DNA from: Plecoglossus altivelis
Taxonomy: Eukaryota; Chordata; Actinopteri; Osmeriformes; Plecoglossidae
DNA: 64,000 nucleotides
Reading direction: 5' to 3'
Assembly: GCA_036571765.1 (NCBI GenBank)
Contig: BROE01000001.1
Span: forward strand, 11,306,152-11,370,151
The translations under genes and the position numbers were made by a program. Shown one piece after another: positions 13,372 through 24,749 of the stretch; position 1 is the stretch's first letter; every line of letters starts with the position of its first letter. Under the pieces are notes generated by a model. The model did no database searches and was not told the DNA's origin. It saw only the letters and a program-made list of their open reading frames with translations.

Positions 13372-13612
13372 GAGGCAGGGTGGGTGGAGAGAGGGAGCGA
13401 GGGGAAGGGAAGGGGGGTTGTGGGTGGTAGGTGGGTGGAGGGGTGGTAATGGGGTATAGGGAGGGATGGAAGGAGGGTGGAGGGGTGCTGGTGGGGTATA
13501 GGGAGGAGTGGTGGGGTATAGGGAGGGAGGGATGGAAGGAGGGTGGAGGGATGCTGGTGGGGTATAGGGAGGGGTGGTGGGGTATAGGGAGGGAGGGATG
13601 GAAGGAGGGTGA
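13372..13612. repeat. G-rich minisatellite
   Basis: Units of the form GGTGGGGTATAGGGAGGGA alternate with GATGGAAGGAGGGTGGAG in a higher-order pattern of about 60-70 bp. One strand is almost free of C. Confidence 0.88.
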
Positions 13613-14419
13613 GTGAGTTTCCTGCTGAGAGTTGAGATGCTAGCGTGCTGGTGGAGCCGCAGAGCAGGCGATGGCGTTGGCTCTCCGAGCTGTGTGTCTG
13701 TCTCCCTGCCTGTTTCTCTTCTACACACAAAGCTTCTCTCTTTCAGCAAACCCGCGTGAGCGCACACACCCGCGTAAGCGCACACACCCCGCTTTCTCGC
13801 ACGCTGAGGAAGCGGGGCTCTACATGCAGGCTTGGATGGTAGGGAAAGAAGCAGGAAAGGATAGGGGTGCTCGTGATGTATTATTCAGCTCATCACTGGG
13901 TGGCCTTACAGCCTGCTGTAAGGCTGTGTGAGGAAAGACGTTTGTGTGCGCGCGCAACTGTGTGTGTGTTCGCTCTCCCTCTCCACTGCGCAGATGATCC
14001 ATGGACAGGTCGCTACACCTGACGTGTCCATGTCAGAAAGCCATCGTTGGTCACCCTCACAGCCTCCTGCCTTCCCGTGTGAAGACATTGCCACGGTAAC
14101 CCCCGGAGCCTGCTGGTGTCTGCAGGTCACATGTAGGTGGGACCATCTGGGAATGTCTTTGAAGCTACAGCAGAAAAGACAATCGATATACCCTGCTGAC
14201 GTGCTCCAGACTACCTGTAGATCCTGATAGGGCAGACGGCCAGGAGGCCAGAGAAGCTCTCTAGGTCAGTGCAGCCTACAGAGTTGATCTCGTTCAAATC
14301 GATTTTGTTTACTGGCAAGAACCATCTCATGTCTGCCTGTGTAGCTTTTTCGCCGGATTAGAAACCAGCGGTCCATCTTCTAACCTGTTTCTAATTTTGT
14401 AAAAGTAAGCCCTCACTCA

Positions 14420-14845
14420 CGCGCGCACACTCTCTCTCCCTCTCTCTCCCTCTCTCTCTCCATCTCTTCCTCTCTCTCTCCCTCTCCTTCTCTCTCCCAC
14501 TTTCTTCCTCTCTCTTTCTTCCTCTCTCTCCCTCTCTCTCCCTCTTTCTTCCTTTCTCTTTCTTCCTCTCTCTCTCCCTCGCTCCCTCTCCTTCTCCCTC
14601 TCTCGCTCTCTCTCTACAGGGCAGATGGTGACTTAGCTTTGCACACTGGGTCCTTGAAGCAGGGAGTTGGGAGATGAGGGAGGGGGGATGAGACAAGGAT
14701 GGAAGGATGAAGGAAAAAACAAAGCAGGCTGTTACCCGTGCCCCTGGAGGGAAGAGGAGATCTGCCTCGTTAGAAGGCTGGCACTAAGACCTCCATCTCT
14801 CTCTCCCTCTCTCTCTCTCTCTCTTTCTCTCTTTCTCTCTCTCTT

Positions 14846-14880
<35 letters not shown>

Positions 14881-14889
14881 ATCTCTCTC

Positions 14890-14921
<32 letters not shown>

Positions 14922-15000
14922 CCTCTCTCTTCTTCGCTGCCTCTGCCTCTCTCTCTCTCTCTACTTCGCTGCCTCTGCCTCTCTCCCGCCCCTCTTTATC
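14420..15000. repeat. Long CT/CTTT polypyrimidine tracts
   Basis: Two blocks (about 14420-14625 and 14795-15000) are nearly pure pyrimidine, mostly CTCT with CTTT and CCCT variants. Confidence 0.9.
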
Positions 15001-17579
15001 TCTCGCTCTCCCTCGCTAGCGTTCCTCTTCCCCCGGAGAGGGCGACACGTTTCTGCCATCCACATGCCTCGCTGCAGGCTACGGGTGAGGTGACATGGAA
15101 AGGAAGCCGTTGATTCGAAATTCACGTTGTTTTTCCCACGGAGGGAAGGAGGGAGGGTGCGATGCAGGGAGGGTCTGCGGTACTGCTGGAAAAGAAGGAG
15201 ACGAGATACAGAGAGAAGCACCAGAGAAAGAGATGAGAGGGAAAGAAAAATATGACCTAAATAAAATCTGCTTCCCTCCACCATTCTGTTCCTGTGTGTG
15301 TGTGTGCGCGTGCGCATATGTGCGTGTGTGTATGTGTGTGTGCGTGTGTATGATATGCCCCACAACTGTGGTCTGTCCAGGTCTGGGCTCCAGAGATAGC
15401 GCTCTGCTATGCAACCCACTGATCAGCTCTCTCTCACAGACAGGAGCTAGATACATGACACACTCTCACACTCCCTACCGCCACTGTCACTGTCAAGCCC
15501 GCTCACACTCAGCCTGACATACGCAGACAGGTTCACACTGATTTGGGGGTGCGTCTCAATCTTCCAAGGTTGTCTGCTCCCCTTCCTCCCTCCCTCTCCC
15601 CTTCCCCCCTCTCCCCTTCTCCCCACAGCAGGACAGCTGAGGTGACATCTAAACCGTGTCCCCCACGCTGGCACTGAGAGGCTTCAGCCAGAAAAGCAGG
15701 CCTGGTACAGGTCTCGTGGGGTTAGGAGTGTGTGTGTGTGTGTGTGTGTCTGGGTGCGTGAGTGTGTGTATGAGTGTGTGTGTGTCTGGGTGAGTGTGTG
15801 TGTGCGTGTGGGTAGGTTGCGGAAGACAGAGAGGGAGGAGGATCTCGGGGGAAATCAGCAGGTGTTCCCACAGTACATCTCTCCTTGTCTCTCCCGCCAG
15901 AAGCACCCCTCATCCTCTCTTGACCCGGCCAGACTAACCCAGGACAGGCAGGGGAACTGCAAGGTGCTTTTTTGGGTCTTTAGAAAGCCGCGGCAGATCC
16001 GCTCGAGAGGAACAGACAGTCCAGGGAGAACTCTCAGGTCTGTGACATGCAGGTGACGGGACCACCAACGACCTCCCTCTCTCCTTCTCTGACCACATAG
16101 CTCCCTCCGTTCTCGCTGTGTCTCACTCTGCCTGTTCAACAGCATTGAAACCCCTCATTTGTTGTACACCACCCACAGCCTGAGTCACTCAGACAAACAG
16201 CTGACACACAGTGACACCAGACAGCCACTAAAACACACCTCTCAAAACTTTAACCCTTTAGAGAGTCCTAACTTTTTTGGTTGCGCTGGAAACCTATATT
16301 TAACTACATTTTTGTATATCGTTCACATATAGACGCACTAGACGGGTAGATGCCAGTGTCAGATGTCAGTGTGGATAGGAGTGTTTTAGAGAGTTCTGCT
16401 GAGGCAGAACTGCCACAGTACCTTTAGAAATGGGTCGCTAGGAGACCAGGTCTCCACTGATCTCAATTATTTAGCAATGCAGTACCTATGACATCACCTC
16501 TGTGTGTGTCTGTGTGCGTGTGGTGTATTAGGAAAGCCATGACATCATCTGCGTGTGTGTCTGGGGTCAACTATGACATCGTTTGTGTGTGTTTTAGAAA
16601 AGCAATTCCATAATTGATGTGTGTGTATGGTGAAAAAGGTGAGAGTTACTGAGTGGATACAAATGATTTCAAGTGTTTTTTCAGCTGATATAATTTGGAT
16701 CCCCTCCCCTAACGTGTCAACATGCAAAGGGTTTAGTCCAGGCAACATAGGCATTATTTTCTTCGATCTTTTGGTCATCATGAACAACCTGAGAACGAAC
16801 GCGCGCGTGTGAGAAACCTTAGCAGACGACTCAAGAGCAGTTTCCAGGTTAACTCTGTTCTGAGAGGAGAGAATTGCTCCTGAACACAGATCTAGATTGT
16901 GTTACTGCCCCCCGCCAAACACCACACACACACACACACACACACCACACCACACCACACCACACACACACGATTCTCCTGGCCTCTGATGAACCCTCTC
17001 AAGCAACTATTCACCATGACACCAAAGCAAGTCCAGTCAGACAGTTAACCAGTCAGTCATTCCTTTTGTCAGAAGAGCTTTGAAAGAAGGCTGGTCGTCA
17101 GGGTGACATATTGTCAACTTAGCTCCTCCCCCTGGTTGCCATGTAGGTCAGTGTATCACAGCCACGCGGCCACTTCACTGCGTATTGTTGCAGTAATCAG
17201 ATGCACTTCAGGTACACTCCAGTGTTATTTACATATCCATTAAATGTGTATCTGTGCTACTAGTGAGTGACTCATCGCACTCCAACCCACGCCTCCGTAC
17301 GCCGCTTGTTCACCGGTGCTGGGCAGGCCTCGGAGCGCTCCTTAACGTGATGATCTGGGTCAGCCATGGGGCCCGGCACGCCTCTGAGGCGGGCGGCGTG
17401 CCCCCCCCCCCTGCCGTTTACCACGGCGGTGTGTACCGAGCAAACAAACCCATCGCAAGCCCCTTTCACACTGTCTGTTCCAAGGAAGGACTGTTCCGTC
17501 TTCTCGCAGTTCTCTGTGAAAGGTAACATGGAGTGAGGGGGGGGGAGGAGGGGGAGGAGGGGAGGGGAGGGGGGTATTG

Positions 17580-17770
17580 CGGGACCGGCATTCAGCAGAG
17601 GAAGTCGCAGGGCCGAACCGGCGTCCGCGCAAACGGAACTGCTGGCATGGCGACGCGACGCACGGCGCCCCGAAAACGACGTCGACTCCTCGCCTCCGTC
17701 TCCACAACGTTGTCACGCTGGCCACAATCGCACGCGCAGCTGCCTTGTGGCCGCCTTCGGCTTGCCAGTA
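17580..17770. other. CpG-dense patch (CpG-island-like)
   Basis: I count about 27 CpG dinucleotides in roughly 180 bp, far denser than the flanking sequence. No open frame here matches a family I know. It could be an alternative promoter or first exon of eef1akmt4, of a noncoding RNA, or simply a GC-rich remnant. Confidence 0.55.
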
Positions 17771-18197
17771 AACAAACAAAGCCGGCATCAAGAGCAGTCT
17801 TCTTACAGAGGATGCTGTGGGATGACTGCGTGAAAAGGGGCCTACGCGTCTATCTCGTGTCGTTATTCACATCTGCAAACGCAGCTCGTATTGTGTCGGT
17901 TTGTGGGTGAGTCACTGTCCTTTCTAGCGCTGGCATCTCTCTGCTGGTGTGTGCGTGCCTGTCTTCTTTCCTGTCAGCCAGCACAAAGCCTTGGGTCACG
18001 GCGAGGCTTTGCACTGGCTTACAGCCACATCTCCCTCTTAACGCCGCCACGGCCTGGTCTGTGACTGCCCTGTCACTCACACACACACACGCGCACGCAC
18101 GCACACACACACACACACACACATGCGAAGTGGGCATACAGCGTTTCAGCACACCTACTGTGTTTCATAAAGAAATGGCAAGCAAAGCAATACCACC

Positions 18198-18545
18198 CTG
18201 TCTCTCAATCTTCCTCTCATTCTCTCTTTCGTTGGCTCTATGTCTATCAATTCTTCGTTTTCTCTTTCTCTCTCTCCCTCGCTTTCTCTTTCTCTCTCAT
18301 CCTTGCTTTCTCTCTCTCCTTCGCTTTTTCTCTCTCTCCCTCGCTTTGTCTCTTTCCCTCGCTTTCTCTGTCTCTCTCTCCCTCGCTTTCTCTTTCTCTC
18401 TCATCCTTGCTTTCTCTCTCTCTCCTTTGCTTTTTCTCCCTCTTCCTCGCTTTGTCTCTTTCCCTCGCTTTCTTTGTCTCTCTCCCTCGCTTTTTCTGTC
18501 TCTCTCATCCTCTCTTTCTCTCTCATGCTCACTTTCTCTCCTTGC
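18198..18545. repeat. Pyrimidine minisatellite with CCCTCGCTTTCTCT core
   Basis: Units such as TCTCTCTCCCTCGCTTTCTC alternate with TCTCTCATCCTTGCTTTC, with variable CT spacers, for about 350 bp. Confidence 0.88.
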
Positions 18546-19364
18546 CTGCTGCTGGAGCTGGATGGTGTAACAAGCCCACGTCCAGGATCCTGGAGTCTCT
18601 GTGTCTCCTCTCCACAGGGCGAGCAGCCCCGCACCAGCACCCCTCCCTCCCTCCCTCCCACCCTCCCCCCCTCCCCCTCCTGACCCTGCCACACGTGAGG
18701 CCCTCAGCAGCAGGCCGTGTGCTCGCCTCCCTCCTCGTGGCCCGTCAAGGGGAATCCTAATGAACAGCGGCGTGTCTGTTGGGTCCACCGTGGAATCAAC
18801 GCGACCGCAACACGCCATCCAGCCTCTCGCTCGCTCACTTTGTCTCTCTCTCGGTCTATTTTCTCGCGTTCAAAATCCCGTTTTCCGATTCCGCACGGCC
18901 TCTGTGGCGTCTGACTAGTGTCTTCCTGCCGCTCTAGAAGAGGTGTGTAGCGTCGTCGCAGCTGAATAAGGTGTGTGTTTCCATGTGGTTGTTCTTCCAT
19001 GTGGGTGTGCTTTCATGTGGCTTACCCCCTGTGTGTGTTGTGTACGTGTGAGAGTTCTATCCTGCTCCACTGCTCCGTGGCTTCTCATCTGTAAAGTATC
19101 CCTGTGCTCACGTGCATCAAACGCACACAGTCACACACACACACACACACACACACGGGTTGTTAGGCTGGAATGTGGCGAAGGCAGAAATGATTCATCC
19201 AGGAGAGTGCTGCTGCTATCTGCACTGTCACGACAGCCCGATGGGAGGAGGCACAGAAACGACTAGGTCCTCTCCTGCTAGGTCTGGCTAGACAGTGACA
19301 GAAACTTCTAGAAACACGCTAGAGGACTATAGAAACTTCTAGACCATCCTACGCTTAAACCTAG

Positions 19365-19520
19365 ATCAGACAGTCCTGGTCCTCAGGTCCACTGTCCTGA
19401 AGGTTTTACATGTTTCCCTGCTCCAGCACATCTAATTCTAATGAATGGGTCGTTATCAAGCTCTGTGGAATCCCGATAATGACCCTTCATTCAATGACCC
19501 TGGAGGACCAGGATTTCTAG
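19365..19520. mobile_element. Diverged hAT-like MITE, same family as 37338-37543
   Basis: The left end carries TCCTGGTCCTCAGGTCCACT and the internal TGTTTCCCTGCTCCAGCA. The right end carries GGAGGACCAGGATT, the reverse complement of the left end. The internal order (TTTCCCTGCTCCAGCA, then GATAATGACCCTTCATT) matches the better preserved copy inside alg3. The outer TIR bases and any target-site duplication are eroded. It lies just upstream of the eef1akmt4 last exon. Confidence 0.7.
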
Positions 19521-19774
19521 ATCATGTTAGGATATACATTATTATTCAATGTGGCCATTCTAGACCGTACTCCTTGGCAATGCTAAGGCCAACAGACTTG
19601 GCTCGGCGACGAGCTATATATTGTCTGGACAGCGAAGCAGCAAATATGATGACAGTGTCAGTGAAGAGATCTCTCAACCGCTGTCTAAACTGTATACTGT
19701 ATGTGTCTAGGTATGGACTGGGCTTAGCCACCACCTTGCTCGATTATTTCCTCTGTTCCTTGTCCTCCTCTCAG

Positions 19775-20062
19775 GTCAGTCGAGTGCTGAAGCCTGGAGG
19801 TCGTTTCCTCTCCGTCACCTTCGCCCAGCCCCACTTCAGGAAGCGCCTGTACGCCCGCCGCTGCTACGGCTGGTCGCTCCGTCACCAGACCTACGGAGAC
19901 GGCCTCCACTACTTCCTGTACGTTCTGACCAAAGGGGAGGAGCTTAGCCTTGAGGACGCAGGCCTGGAGGCGAGGTTATTGGAGGAAGCCAAAGCCACGC
20001 CCACTCAAGTCACGACTCAGGAAGAAGATACAGAGGACTTCCTGGGAAACATAGTCCTGTAG
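19775..20062 (+). CDS. eef1akmt4: EEF1A lysine methyltransferase 4, last coding exon (partial gene)
   Basis: EEF1AKMT4 is a cytosolic S-adenosylmethionine-dependent methyltransferase that methylates a lysine of translation elongation factor eEF1A; in mammals its locus adjoins ECE2. This exon encodes the C-terminal 95 residues. It starts after a pyrimidine-rich acceptor ending CTCTCAG, in phase 0, with VSRVLKPGGRFLSVTF, the late strand of the class I methyltransferase fold. It continues with YGWSLRHQTYGDGLHYFLY and ends EDFLGNIVL, closely resembling the human C-terminus as I recall it. The upstream SAM-binding exons (Gly-rich motif I, EKGTLDA motif) are not visible here and probably lie before the window or are too short to spot by eye. 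Codon use is GC-rich, unlike the surrounding intron. The stop is TAG at 20060-20062. Confidence 0.9.
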   Translation, partial: VSRVLKPGGRFLSVTFAQPHFRKRLYARRCYGWSLRHQTYGDGLHYFLYVLTKGEELSLEDAGLEARLLEEAKATPTQVTTQEEDTEDFLGNIVL

Positions 20063-20377
20063 GAGGACTGATTTAGGACGGGTCCGAACATCCCTACAGA
20101 TGCCTTTTATAATACCTCACTAAGCTTTCAGCTGCATCACCATGTCTTATCTACCCCTGCAGGAACTGTTGCCAACAAGTTTTAACTTGATATTTTATCT
20201 TAAAGACGAGGCTTGGATTTTTAGAAATTCTATGATGCTTTGATTTCAGGATTTTAGAATATCAGCATTGGGACAGTCAATGAAAAGGCCTTTTATCACA
20301 TTAATTACTGTATTTTACATGTACGCCACTGGTTTTTCTTCCTTTGCTAAACACAAATGTACTGCCTGCTACGGTGC

Positions 20378-20383
20378 ATTAAA
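20378..20383 (+). terminator. Candidate poly(A) signal ATTAAA for eef1akmt4
   Basis: This is the first common poly(A) hexamer variant seen about 315 bp after the eef1akmt4 stop. Its use is inferred only from position. Confidence 0.4.
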
Positions 20384-20864
20384 CCTGACAACACATTTAG
20401 TCGAGCCCCTTCTCTTCCAGCCTGATGCTTCCACAACCACTCAGGGTGCGAGTATTCCTTTCCGCCCGTGGCAGAAGCGTAGCGGTTAGGTAGCATCCTC
20501 CACCTCTGCAGCTGGGACCAGACTGGTGGAGCTGGGCCTTGCCCCTCCAGTGTTTAAGTCTATTAATATGGCAACCAGCAAGTACCCTCCTCTCTCTCTC
20601 TCTCTCTCTCTCTCCCCGTCTGTGTCGGGGGCTCAGACGGGAGACAGAAGCGGGGGGGCCTACGCCTGGGCGTGCTCGCTTTGATTCACCTGTCAGACGT
20701 ATGCATTCTCTGACTCACACAGAGAGAGAGGGGAGGGGTGGAGAGAGAGGGGAGGGGAGACGATGTGTTGGACGACCCTGTCAGCTGGCTTGTTTTTTTT
20801 TCTCGAAGCCCAAACGGCTGTGTGTTTGTTGAGAGACGATGGGTTGAAGCTTGGAGGGGGCTGT

Positions 20865-20880
20865 GGGGGGGGGGGGGGGG
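20865..20880. repeat. Poly-G run (16)
   Basis: Sixteen consecutive G residues. Confidence 0.9.
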
Positions 20881-21346
20881 TTTGGGCTGCAGCTTAAATA
20901 TAGAACACAGAGGCAGCCAGGAAGGCGGAGGGGACCGCATTAATAAGGCAGAAATCATTTATTTTTAATTCTCTGCTGAAATGTAATTATCGTCTATTTT
21001 TACGACCTGAAAAAAGGTGGCTGATTTCTCAAACTCCCCGCGCTGCCTTCTCTCTCTCTATGTGTAATCTCTCTATGTCCCTCTCCATCCCCCTCTCTCC
21101 CTCTTTCCTTATGTTAGTACAACATCTGTCTATCTCTCTCTTTTTAACATCCCCATCTTTCTCTCTACACGTACTCTCTCTTCCTCTCGCTCACACACGC
21201 CTCGCCATCTCTCTCATCTTGTAAGTGATAAAAAAAAACCCAACATGGCCGCGTCGTGTGCCCTAACCAGCCCGTAAAACGCTCCCTCTCCACCCTTTGT
21301 CCCTCGTCGCAGTGTCACGCATTCATCACCCGGACTCTTCTAGAGA

Positions 21347-21411
21347 GAGGGAGAATTAAGCCCGCGACCTCTTGATGACCAATCGCACGCTCCCTCACCA
21401 AGCCACCCCCA
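21347..21411 (-). mobile_element. tRNA-derived SINE head, fragment
   Basis: On the minus strand it reads GGGGGTGGCTTGGTGAGGGA, then ATCAAGAGGTCGCGGGC, matching the same tRNA-Cys-like head as the SINE at 1446-1555, including the shared ATCAAGAGGTC. The B box is mutated and no tail is visible. Confidence 0.6.
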
Positions 21412-21699
21412 TCCCTCTCATCGCATACTTCCACTAACCCTGCTGTGGGCCGGGTCAGCGGTAGCTCTGGTCACGGTTGGGTTTCCACGGTGTTAAAGGA
21501 GCGGCTTGTTTGGGCCCACTAAGCGGGGCAGCAGGGGTCAGCCTGGCGAGGTGGAGAGCACGCTGTTACGCAACTCTTTAAGTGGCGCCGGGGCTGGATA
21601 TTGATCATAGATGCTTTAAACTGGGCGAGAGGGCCAGTTTGTTGTCATGTCAACAAGCTGGCAGTTTGTTGGCAGAGCTGGGAGAGTACTCTTCTGATG

Positions 21700-21735
<36 letters not shown>

Positions 21736-22607
21736 CCAGACCTGGGAAACCTGACACCCAGAGTAACTTAATACATCGTAGAAGTGGATTATTGAGGAGA
21801 CACCTTATACAGGAGGTCTTAACAAGCAGTCTAATTGATGCTGTATGCAACTTGAGATTGTTCCTGGTCCACCTCTTTCATTCAGCCATCTTCGCTATTG
21901 TATATGAGGTTTCATGTTTTTAGTTTCATCTCAGTCGTCTCAGATGGGAGCGGAGCAGCCTGTGGTTGAGTTGGGACTGGCGTCCAGAACGGATGGATGG
22001 GAGACGACATTGACCCCTGCAGAGGGACCGGACAGGACCGAACTAGACTAGACCGAACTGGTCTGGGCTTGTCTGGACTAGACTGCAGTTACATATCCAC
22101 AGTTAGTGCAAGATTCAGATGCAGACTGATGCTGTTCTTACTCTCTTTTCCTTCCTGTCCTCAATTCTATTGCTTTTTTTCCCGTCCCTCTCTCGTCCTT
22201 TTTCCCGTCGCTTATTCCATCCCTCTTTCGCTCTTCGTCTCACCCTCCCTATCCCACCCTATCACCTGACATGCAGGTGTCTCTGTAACAGATTTTGGCT
22301 GTGTCCAGAATAGGAAGAAAAAAAAGTTTGTGTGTGTGTGCGGTGTGTGTGTGTGCTCTCTGAGGGGCCCCCAGCCTTCTCACTGCCGTGCCTAATTGTC
22401 CTCCATGCTTTGATGCCCAAGGGCACCACTATTAGACGGCTGCTGCATACCCAATACACACACACTCATCTCTTTCATCTTTTTTTCTTCACCCTTTTTT
22501 ACTTTCCCTCTCTTTTTTCGCTTTTTTTCCACCCTTGTCCCTTCTCTTAGTATCCATTCCTTTCTCTGTACAATTGCATTGATTAGTCTTTGAGTGCTGT
22601 GTATTGG

Positions 22608-22664
<57 letters not shown>
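22608..22664. repeat. (TG)n microsatellite
   Basis: A long, nearly perfect TG tract. Confidence 0.95.
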
Positions 22665-22665
<1 letters not shown>

Positions 22666-23189
22666 TGTAGAGGGCAGATTAGAGTAAGTAGGTGGGTGTA
22701 CATAGGGTCATGTCAGCCTACAGAAAGCTTTATGTTTCAGTGTAGTGTGTGTCTCTGGGTTGGCACAGCCAATGTGTGTTGTTGTCTATTGACTCCTAAA
22801 GTGATTGACCGCACATTGTAGTGTCCACGCCTCCTAAGTGCCTTTCCCCATGTCTAATGTTGGGGAGCATTAGCAGCTAACTAGCTGGCATTGACCTGGC
22901 GACCATAAAGCAGTTTTGGATATGCTTCCTTGGACTGCTACAGGAAGTATGAAAGCCAGACGCAGGAAACTGCTAAGCCCTCCTAGTCAGTGTGTGCTTG
23001 TGTCTGAATCTCAGTTAGCCCCTGCGCGTGTAAACAAGGGACTCTACCCCTGTGCTGTTTGGACCAGAGTGCCCAGGGCTAATGCCATTAGATAGGGTTT
23101 GTTCACGTTACGTAACTTGCAAGAGGATAGTAATGGCTGTCCAGTCTAGGGGGGGGGGATCATCTGTGTATTTGTCCTGGTCTTTTCCA

Positions 23190-23191
<2 letters not shown>

Positions 23192-23261
<70 letters not shown>

Positions 23262-23336
23262 CTGTGTGTGTGAGAGAAAGAGAAAGAGGCTGTGTGTGAG
23301 AGAGAGAGAGAGAGATAGATAGATAGACGCTTTATG
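23192..23336. repeat. (TG)n(AG)n(GATA)n compound microsatellite
   Basis: TG passes into AG twice, ending in a short GATA tract. Confidence 0.92.
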
Positions 23337-24749
23337 TGCTGTGTGGATGTGTCTGTGTGTGCGTATGTGTGTGTTCTGTGCCTGGCAGTGACAGCCCAGC
23401 ACTGAGACCCCCATGTTTGTATTGACCACAGCTTGTTCTGCCATCCTGGCCCATCTGTTGAGTTTACACAGAGGAGCCTCAGCTGCCCTGCCCTCACACA
23501 CATTCCATTTCCAGGCATGGACCCTTTGATCTCGCATTTTGTCTGGGCCGAAAACAGGACCCGAGTCTCATGTTCAGAGCGTTTGGACGGACGGAGCGAC
23601 ACAGTGTGAGGTTGTAAACAAGCACAGTTTCTGTCTGAGACACGGCAGCGTTAAAGCCAACACAGTCAATGCTGGTTTGTCTCCCTTAGTTGTCTTTCCA
23701 GCTGGAGCGTTTGAAATCACCGAGGCCATTTAAGTGGCTACAGCGACACATGTCCACACGCACAGACACGCTTTAACCAAGAACAATAGAGAGAGATGGG
23801 TGGATGGTATCACGCGAGCAGTGAAAGGGAGGCTGTGTACTGTGCACTGCCTACGAGGTGGGATTGCCTGCGAAGGTTACTGTTGTTGTTTGTACTTCAT
23901 CTCGTTGTCTTCTCCGTTCTAGGGTCGATATACCAGCCATGCATGTTTGCATAGTGGAACTGAGTGCTGGAGTTTGTGTTAGTAATGATAACGGACTAGT
24001 CTCAGTTCGGTAGATGGTGAGTTGAACCTAATTGGCTCTTTCACCTTGGGATCCTAATGAAACGGTGATATTATATTGTCTGTCTGGCTCTCAGACTTTG
24101 GTGTGAAGGATGCGGCCCCTAAGAATGACCCCTGAGCTTAGTCCCTGGCAGGCTTGTCAGATTCACTCCGTCGCTTGGCACTAACGTCTGAAATACCTGT
24201 GGTCCTTCTAGTCATGGATTTTTCAAGGGTCCATTATGCAAAGGAAGCACTGATAAGCAGACCATGGGAGGGTTGTTTATTGATTGAGCAGATGCACTAC
24301 TGCTGTGCTCACACTCTTTAATTAAGGTTACAAGTTTGTACATTACAGAAGAGTGGAACTCCATGGGCGCGAAGGGAAGTCAAAGTCTTGGTGGTTAGAA
24401 TATGGCGTCGCTATCTTGTAGGGTAAAGTTGCAGTCCAGGTATGCTGTAGTTGATACACCTACTTATGACCATGGATATACAAACAGCCTTTAGCATAAG
24501 CTCCCCGGTTACAGTGTGGGTAGGCCTTTTAATACTGCGTGGAATGGATGGCAGATATACTGGCTGATAGACAGATGAAACATGTGAAATATTTGGTCTA
24601 TAGACCACAGTTTCATTGTCATGGTGATATGGTGGATGGTTGGTGTGACCTTGGTTTTTTAATAGTTTTGTTATTTACAACAGGGTGGTTCAATTCAATC
24701 TGGTGTTTTATATTGTAAATAATAAATACCAAAGGACTACCTGCATACA

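Larger units (their letters stand above)
1..19774. other. Long noncoding, microsatellite-rich stretch (intron of eef1akmt4 or intergenic)
   Basis: I find no convincing coding exon here. Open frames in this stretch lie on (CA)n, (CT)n, ACAG or GGGA tracts, or lack homology, splice context and codon-like composition. The only recognisable elements are simple repeats, minisatellites, one tRNA-type SINE, one hAT-like MITE near the 3' end and a CpG-rich patch (listed separately). Because the exon at 19775 begins with a clean acceptor in mid-protein, at least its 3' part is intron of eef1akmt4; how far that intron reaches cannot be told. Less repetitive islands at about 6300-6660, 8660-9300, 11220-11700 and 16140-16500 show no recognisable feature. 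Confidence 0.75.
20384..24740. other. Noncoding interval between eef1akmt4 and camk2n2
   Basis: It contains CT and GT microsatellites, a poly-G run and a SINE remnant. The AT-rich patch near 20935-21010 (with TAATAAGGC, TTTATTTTTAATT and TAATTATCG) stands out from the CT-rich surroundings and could be a conserved element, but I cannot test this. No gene is recognised. Confidence 0.7.

Noticed and set aside
19445..19774. Open extension upstream of the eef1akmt4 exon
   Set aside because: It reads through the hAT-like remnant and intron; the family sequence starts exactly at the CTCTCAG acceptor.
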